From: Chara braunii | Taxonomy: Eukaryota; Streptophyta; Charophyceae; Charales; Characeae | Assembly (NCBI GenBank): GCA_003427395.1 | Contig: BFEA01000745.1 | Location: 80,312-133,347, forward strand | Reading direction: 5' to 3' | Length of the DNA stretch: 53,036 nt | In this document: positions 12,703 through 23,223 of the stretch, piece by piece | Layout of the letters: every line of letters begins with the position of its first letter | Position numbering within the stretch: the stretch's first letter is position 1 | The notes under the pieces: model-generated | Told to the model about the DNA's origin: nothing | Databases searched by the model: none | Seen by the model: the letters and a program-made list of their open reading frames with translations, nothing else | Position numbers and translations under genes: made by a program

Positions 12703-13651
12703 CATACACAGACAGAGGCAACTGGCCAAAATGAACCACATGTGGATTAGAGTCATGAGATCAAGACTATCATAAAGTTCAACTTGACGTTACCTCACGA
12801 ATTGTGAAGAAGTTGCCGAGGGACTTGGACATTTTCTCAGCATCAACAGTCACAAATCCATTATGAACCCAGTAGGAAATGTGACTTCCCTTGCAGGCGG
12901 CTCGGCTCTGCGCCAACTCATTTTCATGATGCGGAAAGATGAGGTCACGGCCACCACCATGGATGTCAAACTCATGGCCAAGGTGTTCTGCACTCATTGC
13001 CGAGCACTCAATATGCCACCCCGGTCGCCCGTGACCCCAGGGACTGGCCCATGCTGGTTCTCTTGGTTTTGCCGACTGAACACACATGGTGGCAACATTC
13101 CACATATTAGACACATATGAATGGGAATACAGCATGCATCAGATGGAGTACGCACACAATACAACATGATATGACATATACTAGACAAGTGGGTAAATAA
13201 CAGGAAGGCAGGCTTGATGACTTCGAGCAAGACCATATTCATTCAAGAGGGGGTGCGGCGGGGAACAGTAAAGCAGCAGAAGAGGAGAAGAAGGAAGAGA
13301 ATGAATGGGAATACAGCATTCACTAGACGGTACAGACACAACATAAAATGACCTGACATGTATTAGACACGTGGATAACTAACAAAGGAACAGGCATGAT
13401 GACTTCCAGTAAGATCAGATAATGAGGGGGGTACAAAACAGTAATGCAGCAGAAGAGGAGGGGGAAGAGAAAGTGGATAGGAGGAGGAGGAGGAGGAGGA
13501 AGAGAAAGAGGATAGGAGGAGGAGGAGGAGGAGAAGGGATTGGAGAAGGAGGATAAGGAGGGAACGGACGAGAAGGAGAGCGAGGAGAAGAAAAGAGAGG
13601 GGAGGAGGACAGGAAGGGGGAGGAGGACGGGAAGGGGGAGGAAGAGGAAGA

Positions 13652-13682
<31 letters not shown>

Positions 13683-16236
13683 GGAGGAGGAGGAGGAGGG
13701 GAAGGACGATAAGGTGGGAAAGAGAGTACCTTCCAAAGGGCAAAGTCGGCAGGGTTCTTCTTCCGTTGATCGAGGGTCACTCTTTCGCCAGCTCTGTTTT
13801 GCTCCTGCTTTCTTCCAGACAATGCTCCATAGCCCTCTATGCTATCAACTGAAAAGAACACATCTCCCCCTTCCACTACATATCCATGGCCGTTGTCAAG
13901 GATCTGAAACCATCCATCTCAGCACACACAAATGTGGGTCCCTCCTACAGCTCTCACATCTTCGTTCATTGCACAAAACAACCAACCCAACACACCAATT
14001 TCACCACATCACCCGCACTGCGCCCCTCAACAACTCCACGCCGGACATCCCTGACTCCATTCACCAGGAAAAACCGAAAACGCAAACCGTCGCAAAATCA
14101 GTGATCCACTGTTTTCCTTCTATTTGGCCAAGTGTTTCATTAGTTCACACAACAGTTTCAGCAGCTAGCTTGTGCAGTTCAGCATACGCGCCTCAACAGG
14201 AGTCAACAGTAACGGCGGGAGCTGCACCACTTTTACTTAAAGTAGGACCACACATACATTCATGCAAGTCCTAGAGTGAGTATGCCCTCAGAACTGGGGA
14301 AAAGGCCAAGATAGGAGGTGGTGAACTCACCCCTTCCAAGGCTTCCATCATTATCAAGCTATCAACCCATCCTGAAACGGGTAAGACTAATAAGACAAGC
14401 CGGACTGTGATTCTATAACTGCAATAGGCCAACACGACTATAGGCTTCAGATCAAAAAACTGTTGGCAAACCGGTACGACTGTGATTCTATAACTGTAAT
14501 AGGCCAACACGACTACAGGCTTCAGATAACAAAAAACTGTTGGGAATTAACAGTGGCCTCTTGAGGGGGATTGTTGGGGTGCGGGAAAGGGCGCGGAGAG
14601 GGTGGGGGAAGGGGCGTGGATGTTAAGAGGGTGGCAAAGAGGGTGCTACTAATCCGGCTCAATTAGGCATTTAGGGGGCCAGTTAACTCGGAAAACAACC
14701 GATACATTTCTGGCCACACCCTCCCTCCCAACCCTGCTTGCCACCTTCTTTAAAGTTTAAAGCTCACAAATATTACATAAATCCTAAGTCTCCAATTAAG
14801 TGGGGCTTATTAGAGAATCCTCTTCCTATCCAACGTATATATAGCTTGGCTAGCCTACCTCTGTCGATCGAGGCACGTTAGCGGAATTTCCCAGTTTCGA
14901 AATCGGATATTATATTATGAAAGCACAGGAACGTATCGTTTGGATAGCTCAATGAGCCAAGTTCCCAATGAAGTGTCATAGGTGCTTGCATCAATCTGAT
15001 ACATTGTTCCAACTATAAATGTAATTCACTAATTTTCATCATTTTCTATTCCTGACTACAATGTTCCTCTTTCTCCCATATATTGAATTACAGTTACTTA
15101 AACTTATACGCAGAATTACACACAAATGATCTCATCTGGGTTTAGTGTGACCAGGGGAGGAACCTTGATTTCCCGAAAATCATCAAGGTTAGACACACCG
15201 TCCGTTCTTTCTAATGTGATTTGCCTGTAATGTGGCACAAAATTGCTAAACAGAATTTAACAGATAGTAAAATAAAATAAAAAACTAACTCTATGACGTG
15301 CGCTGTCTTTTCCAGGTTTCTTCCCTCATCCTTGTTTTTTTTCTTGTTGAAGGGGCAAGCCCCTAACAGTATTGCATTTATCTGTTTCAAACTTCCAGGC
15401 TCCAACAGGATTCGAAGTTCGAACCCATGATCAGTTTACGCAGTTGTACCACTTAGCCACATGGGATGGGGGGTTCCTCCTCATTCTTAAGAATCTGAAC
15501 TTTCATCAGCCAAGGTTTTCTCGCCATCCTGAATGTTTTCGAGTGGAAAAAACGGAGTACTATTTAGACCGACATACACATCGTTGACTCGCTCACCTCA
15601 TCAAGCACCTAACAAACCCACAAACAGGGAAAGACTCAGATTGAGCAGCACGACACTCCAGGGTCACACAGATTTCACCTCACTCCACACACGGACGTAG
15701 ACTTCTGTTACCGGGGAAGCGGTCTGCAGCCTGTTTTCTTCATGAGAGAAAAGTTCAGAAAACGTTTTCCACTGAACAGACTACTGGCTGCGCAGCTCCC
15801 ATTTCTTTCTTCCTTTTCACATCATCGGTTAAAAGCGCTGATGTGTGTGATGTGCAAGGACCTGTCGGCCATGTATGTTATCCTCCTTGCCATTCCGAGT
15901 GCTGATGATGAGTACATTGTCCAAGGTCCGGGCAATATGAACCGGATTGATTGCTTTTCAGACTTCCACCACATTGTAAATGTGTTTCTCTTCCATTTGG
16001 CGATTTCTTGGATCTACACCATGATTATCTGTTGATAGGCATGCAGTGCTTGGTAGCAGAGCAGACCAAGAAGAGGAACTGATTGATCTGATTGAGGCAG
16101 TGAGAGACTGACTGACTGACGCAGTGACGGGATGACAGACGGAGTGACAGATGGACCGACAGACATACAGACGCATGGCTGGATGGATAGAGAGAGTGAG
16201 AGAGAGATGGGGACAGGGAGAGAAAGGCATACCGAG

Positions 16237-16328
<92 letters not shown>

Positions 16329-16329
16329 N

Positions 16330-16394
<65 letters not shown>

Positions 16395-19300
16395 AGGCGA
16401 AGAGAGAGAGGGGAGGGGGAGCATTAAGCTCTCTTGTCTTGTGCCGCCATATTGTCACGTTGTTAAGCTACATGGGAAACAGCACGGACCTCAGCTCAAG
16501 GAGCCGTGATGTTCAAATAACATCCAATCTAAGGAACAAACTTCAAATGCATTGCGGTTCAATCTTTTTTCATGTTTTTTTCAGAGGGAGACGGCCTCGA
16601 GATACCATTGTCAAACTGACCGGCCCCAGGTAATTCAGAATTAGTTTATTTTATTCATCTGTTTCCATCTGGAATCGAACTCAGGTCTGTACTTCAACAC
16701 TCCATGAGTGTACCAACCGAGCTAGGCCGGTTGGTCTTCTGGTTCCATCTACGGGACTCCTTCTCCTTTTTCAAGCTTGTACAGGAATAGAACATGGAGT
16801 GAATTTGGCTAATAAATTTAAAACTTCTCACACAAGTTCTGTTCAGGCCTGTTTTCCATATCAATTATGCGAAAGGAAGAAAATAAGGTGGGAATTAGGA
16901 GTAATACACTTTGGATCATGTCGATAATCTGCTTGATATGTGTGGAAACTTTGGGCTCTATGGACGGTGGCAAGCACCGAAGTGCAGCCATATCCATTTG
17001 AAACTCCTCACAAAACCGGGTGCTCAGGTTCAGTGGATCCTCGCCAATGGCCGCAGCTCTCGCAATAATCTGCAAAACACAGCAGTCACAGTAGCCAAGG
17101 CGATACACAAAGCATGAACAATAAGTTTTGAAATTTGAATGTCTTCTTTTTTTTGTTCTTTTTTTTCAATCGTCCAGAAGGGGATATGATGGATATATTC
17201 CGCTCGATGTTGCTGGCTATCGAGGTACAACTGTTTTATTGTTGTATTGGATCCTCTCAAGTGTGGCTCATTGTCTGTAATGGAAGTAAAGCTGATTCGA
17301 TTTTGGATCTAATCATCTGGGTGTGTGAGGAATGTGAACTCAGGGGCCCTTAGACAACATGCATATGTTTCTGCCTGTGGACCCCCAGCAAGCCTCGTGC
17401 CCGCCCTAAGCGAAGGCGGGCCTGATTATTCACAAGAGGCCCTTTTCTCAGCATTTTCCAATACGGGTCTCAGCCAGTTGCTGCATGACAGTTGGTTAAA
17501 GTACAACCTGAGCCTTACCCTGGGCTCTTCCAGAGGAAACAACTGCGGCAAGCAGTTGAGCCCAGGGCCAGGTGGTTGAGCCCCGGGCACACACATTTTG
17601 AGGCCGATACATCACGAAGCAGCCGCGGGCCAACGAGAAAGCAGCATTGTCGTCACATCTTCCCGTGGACTAGTGCAAATGCAGCAAACAGTCGGAGTCT
17701 GGAAAATACGGGGACTGCCCAACTGCAAAGGGCCCCAGACCCTCAACTGCCGAAGAAGGGCCTGAGCGCAGGTACTGGGGCCTGACCGGAAGCTACTGGA
17801 AACCTCGACGGCCATGCCCAGACAGTCCAGCAGCAGCTGCCACTTCCATATAGGAAGCAGGGAAGCCAGGGAGAGGAATTTCTGGCCTACGCAGGCAATG
17901 CCGACACGCTGCTGCGACGCAGAGCAAGTGGCTGCATTAGTGCTGCTGGCTGGAGGCGCACATAGGCGCTGAGAGGTGAGGGCGCTACTGGCCATAGCCG
18001 GGCTGCAGGGTGCGAGGCGCAGTAGGGCGACAATGGGGTCTTCGGGAGGCAGCGCAGAAGTGGGTGTCAGGGGTGATGAGGGGTGACGAGGATACGTACG
18101 TGGTGTATGTGGGAGGTCGGCATTGGTGTTGACGACATGTACATTGGTCTCCAGAGTCGAAGTGAGCCTGTTGCAAGAATGTACTATGTAGATAGCATAA
18201 ATAGGCAAGTAGAGTAGGCTAGGCACTGGGCGCCAGACAGAGAGGAGCGACTTTGAATACTGCGTTGGTGTGGCCTGAGGGCTTGAACATTGGCTCACGA
18301 GTTCATTGTATTTGCTCTTATTTGGATGGAATCTTGGTGCATTTGAGCTCTCTGCTTGTACGTGACTATCTGGACTTCTGCGTGATTTTAAAACTTGGTT
18401 TTCTGCATATCGCTCTCGCTCATATTCCTTGAAGGTGGAACAGGGGCTGTTGTGGTGAAAATCTACAACACACACAATCTTATATATGTACTATTTCTAT
18501 CTTCTTTATATTTTATGAATTTTCTTTGTCCAAGTGAAAGCCTTTAAGTTGTGCAAGATGGTCCGTGCTTGTTTGTTCAAAGTGCCTGTAATACCATAGG
18601 GGGCTGCTTTGTTCATAATTTTTGTGTCGGCGTGTTCGACTCATTGTGAAGACTCAAGCTCGTCGTGAAAGAGAATCACTGGGAATAGCCAGCCCTTGGT
18701 TGAACCCTGGCCGTGTTTCTGATACACAGCTGAACGGAATACTCGTCAACGTGAGATGCCGGTGGGATAATTGCCCGGGCGTGTTCGGCAAGGCCGATCC
18801 ACTACAAGATCGTTGGGTTATGAAAGACAGTCATCATCCTGGCTTCTTGGCTCCAAGGGTGATGTGAGCGATAGTCTGTGGTGGTGTGCTTCTAGTGATG
18901 GGCTGCTTTGGTCTGTGTGGGTTGTGTGGACTGCTTTGTCTTTCTGCTTCGCTGCCTGGGCAGCTCGACTTGCCTTTCTTTTTTTTTTTGAGAAGTTATC
19001 ACTTTGTATTACCAACAACAGAAAGAGACATCGAGGCCGGGGACCTCACAATTCAACCCGGAGGAAACCAAAGAGCTGGAAACCGGGTCCAGCGTCCCAT
19101 GACCTATTCCGCCTTGTTTGTTCGGTGCCACTTGCCTTGTTGTTTGGCTGCCTTTCGCTTCACTGCCTTTTGCCTCACTGCTGTGTGCCTTGTGCGTTGT
19201 TTCCTCACTGGCTTCATGCCTTCCTGCCGTCTGCCTCACTGTGTTTTGCGTCCCTCCCTTTTGACTCATGCCTTTTGCCTTGCTTTGTTTTGCCTCACGG

Positions 19301-22085
19301 CCTTGTCGCCTCGTATTGCCTCACTGCCTTCTTGCCTTGGGGCTTGGTTGGCTGCTGCTCATCAGCTCGCGCAGCTTGCCTTGTCGCTTGGGCAACTTGT
19401 TGCCTCGCTTCTGCTGCCTTATGGCTTGCTGCTTGGCTTCTGCTTTAATGACCAAACAAGGCATTTCTCAAGCAAGCATAAAAAGACTAAGCTTTGCTTT
19501 GGTGGGCATGGGTGGGTGCATGTGATGTCAAATGGGTGCAAATGGAGTCATCCCTTGGAGAGTGCACATGGTGTCAATTTTACCCTTTAGGGCCCTTTAG
19601 GGGTGCACATATTGTCAAAGGGGGCTCATAGAGCTAGATTTATCCCTTGGTGGCTGCATATGATGTCAAACGTATCCCTTGGTGATTGCCCATGGTCTCA
19701 AATTTATCTCTTGGTGAATGCTTGTGGTGTCAAATTTATCCCTTGGCCGATGGCATGGTTGGGGGAGGCACATACCGTCAACGGGCGCACATGGTGTCAA
19801 ACTTATCCTTTGGGGGGTGCACCTGGTGTCAGACTTATCCCTTGGTGGGTGCACATGGTGTCAGATTTATCCCTTGGTGGGTGCACATGGTGTCAGACTT
19901 ATCCCTTGGTTAGTGCACATGGTGTCAAAGGGTCCATTTAGTGTCAAAGGGTGCACACGTTGTGAAAGGGAGCAAGCAGATTATTATTGCCAGTTCACTT
20001 TTGCTCGATAGATTTGACACATGCTTTCTTCATAAGTTGGACACAGGTTTGCTTGATAAATTTGACACCAGCCCCACCAGGTGTCAAATTTATCCCCTCC
20101 ATCATGTCATCACAGTTGCTTTGAACTTCCTAAGGACCATATCCCAATGGACTAGGTATAAGTCTTTGTTGCTGTTGTAAAAGTCAACTCTTGATAACAT
20201 ACGTTAGATTTTTTGAAGTCCTAGACATGGACAAATCTCAGCAGGGCCTGTCCATAAGGTGTCATCAAATGTGTTTATGAAGCTATGATATTCCATGTTC
20301 ACACAACTCACATGCATGCAGCAGCCTCACAACAACCAGCAAGCGCATAACCCAGGTTCGCACAATTCACGTATCCAGAAGCCTTATAACAACCAGAAAG
20401 GGCAACCCAGCTTGAACCCAGGTTCACACAATTCACCAGCCTCATACCAACCAGCAAGCAAGCCAGCTTGAACCCATGGTCACACAATTCAAGTGTATGC
20501 AATAGCCTCACACCAACCAGCAAGGGTAACCTAGTACCCCCGTGAGGTGTTACGTCGGCGATAGCCCTGTGGGACATCATCCGTAAGGATGGGGATGATA
20601 CAAAGAAGATTAGCATGGTCTTTGCGCAAAAGGGGGACACCCACAAACAGGAATGAACCCGGCCGAGAAAACGGGCCGGGTACGGGCAAAAGAGGGACCG
20701 TAGGGCTTTTGGCCGACACGAGGCGTTACCCCGGCCGGGATTTTTTTTGGGGTTCCACGAAGTTTGGAACGATACTGGGGAGATCTGCAGGGGTTAAGTC
20801 GTGTAGGACTGGCCAACTTGCTGACGTGGCTACTGGGGAGATCGGGGCAATCTGGTGGGGTCAGCAGGTCTCCGACGCGGGTGTCGAATTCTGTAACTGA
20901 CTGAGGCTAAGACTCCGGGGGTCTGGCCAGTGAGGTCAAAAGGGGTCGGCTGGAACCCTACCGCATTCAGAGGATGCAATCTCAGTGAGGTTCGCCAGAG
21001 CCTGGAATCGTGGTTAGACAGGGTCCCATTTTCGAAAATCTGGGCGGGGCAGCCAGCGCCCTAAGCCAAAAACTGGTGGCTGAGCCCGTCCCCCGACCGC
21101 AGTGGTCAAATCCGGGTACGAGACAGTTTGACTTACGGGAGGTCTACTGACAAGGCCCCCCATCAGCTCCCCGGCCCTACAAGGTGGGCCCGCGCTTGGA
21201 CTCCCCCAGCAAAACTAAGGAGGATAGTCCCGCAGGACCCTCAACCCCTCAGTTTCTCCGGCGCTCCACTACTCCTGCGCTGTTGCCTGCTGGCCTCGAT
21301 CCCCGTTCCTCCGTCGCAATAGTCCAATACCGTAACCGATAGGGCTAAGCCCAAGCCTGTAACCAGCAGGCGCGGCTTTCCATATAAGTTGGTACCGCGC
21401 GGCGCTTCGGGCCAAGAGACCGCCCGGTCGCCCTCTCGGCCCACAATTGTACCCACGGCCCCTAGGTGCCCGCGTCGGCCTACCACCCCGCGCCGTGGCC
21501 GTCCCATATGCCTATTGGCGCGCCAGTNCTACCGCCGGTCGCNCGCGCCGACNGAAAANAACTTTCATTCTCTAACCAAGCCCATCACACAGTCTGGGCT
21601 GGTCGGCTACCCCGGCCGCCCACTCAATCAGAAAAAATCACACGCGCGCTTTAAATTTGCNNNNNNNNNNNNNNNNNNNNNNNNNNNNNNNNNNNNNNNN
21701 NNNNNNNNNNNNNNNNNNNNNNNNNNNNNNNNNNNNNNNNNNNNNNNNNNNNNNNNNNNNNNNNNNNNNNNNNNNNNNNNNNNNNNNNNNNNNNNNNNNN
21801 NNNNNNNNNNNNNNNNNNNNNNNNNNNNNNNNNNNNNNNNNNNNNNNNNNNNNNNNNNNNNNNNNNNNNNNNNNNNNNNNNNNNNNNNNNNNNNNNNNNN
21901 NNNNNNNNNNNNNNNNNNNNNNNNNNNNNNNNNNNNNNNNNNNNNNNNNNNNNNNNNNNNNNNNNNNNNNNNNNNNNNNNNNNNNNNNNNNNNNNNNNNN
22001 NNNNNNNNNNNNNNNNNNNNNNNNNNNNNNNNNNNNNNNNNNNNNNNNNNNNNNNNNNNNNNNNNNNNNNNNNNNNNNNNNNNNN

Positions 22086-22162
<77 letters not shown>

Positions 22163-23177
22163 GCAGCCAGAGAGAGAGGCAGTAAGGTGAACACTGACAA
22201 AAAAAGAATCCCTGACAAATAACGCGAAACGACCCCGTGGATCATAGAGACACATGGCGATGCAAATGCATTGTCTCTCAACCCATGTTAGCCGTGAACG
22301 AAGGGCAGACAGTGCAATGTGAATACGCCGTACGTCTCCCACACAGCATCCCGGAGCACAATCGCTGTCAATGACAGAGAGACAGCGTGATTTGAATACA
22401 TTGTATGTCCACAAACAAAGCATAAAGCAAAAGGAGACGTGTCATGCAATAGGACTGTTGCCACAAGGGAGCCCGCAGCCATTGAACTCTGGAGTAATCT
22501 GACAGATATAGCCAGCACTCACCTTGTCATCTACATCTGTGAAGTTCCTTACATACGTGACTTTATAACCAAGAGCCATTAGGTACCTGTCATGGATGTT
22601 GTATGCAAAAGAATAAATATAAAATAAGTCCCCACAGCAGTTTATTTCTTGTTCCAGAGACACAAAAAGAGCGATAGCCAGGACCGAAAACAATTCATTA
22701 GTCAGAAAAATGAACTGTTGGAATCCAAGTGACCAAGACTTCTGATTAGGAAAATCAAAACACTACATTCCTCTCCACACTGGCCTCGCTGCTTTCCCCC
22801 TCCCCCACCCAGAATAAACGACTGAACAAATAAAAATCAACACTCAGCAACAGCAGCAGCAATGCAAGTCATCAGAAGGAAAACAGCCTGGCGCAAAAGC
22901 GTCATAGGAGTTGAGACAGAGCCGTCAGTCTGATGATCAGCCAAGACTCGAGATTAGGCAAGCAAAGCACCGCCATTTTCTTCCAAGGAACTCACACAGC
23001 AGCAGCAGCCATTGAACCCAATCCAGGAGCAGCAGCCAGAAGCAAATGTAGATATACTTACTCAGCCGCTGACTACCAGGAAGGACACACCTAGATTCAT
23101 CTCAAAAGTTAAAACTAAAAATAACAAGATCGAAGTTCCAAACTATGTTGTACATAACAATGTCAGGGGGCGCACAT

Positions 23178-23223
<46 letters not shown>

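Larger units (their letters stand above)
5192..12793 (-). other. 7.6-kb intron between exons 5 and 6
   Basis: No host exon seen. It holds R1 copies, two MITEs of one family (6534-6655, 7154-7275), a sequencing-adapter junction (6860-6897), two poly-A retroposons (7446, 11717), GC palindromic sequence (about 7790-7850), tetranucleotide-rich DNA built from gatt and catt words (8800-9300), a foldback (10434-10532), possible LINE relics (10665-11215), a U6 relic and a third MITE (12417-12561). Confidence 0.7.
13904..16907 (-). other. Intron between exons 3 and 4
   Basis: Contains a 75-bp tandem duplication (14403-14545, word gactgtgattctataact), an M3-like terminus (gtgagtatgccc at about 14278), a possible tRNA-like relic (15405-15465), a 150-bp (GA)n tract and a tRNA-derived SINE. 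No exon seen. Confidence 0.7.
17070..22522 (-). other. Intron between exons 2 and 3, includes the N gap
   Basis: No exon seen. Layout: GC-rich DNA with long but unconvincing open frames (17.4-18.5 kb), degenerate repeats of tgccttttgcctcactg (19.1-19.45 kb), a 32-bp minisatellite (19.5-19.97 kb), tandem repeats (20.3-20.53 kb), U6 relics, a GC-rich stretch with scattered n's (20.9-21.66 kb), and the N run. Confidence 0.65.

Noticed and set aside
13540-14274. 244-codon plus-strand frame with a poly-Glu start
   Set aside because: Its first part is the purine tract and the next part is antisense to synthetase exon 4; no domain.
17612-18475. 287-codon minus-strand frame
   Set aside because: Ser/Pro/Leu-rich with no recognisable domain, inside a synthetase intron; GC-rich composition makes long frames likely.
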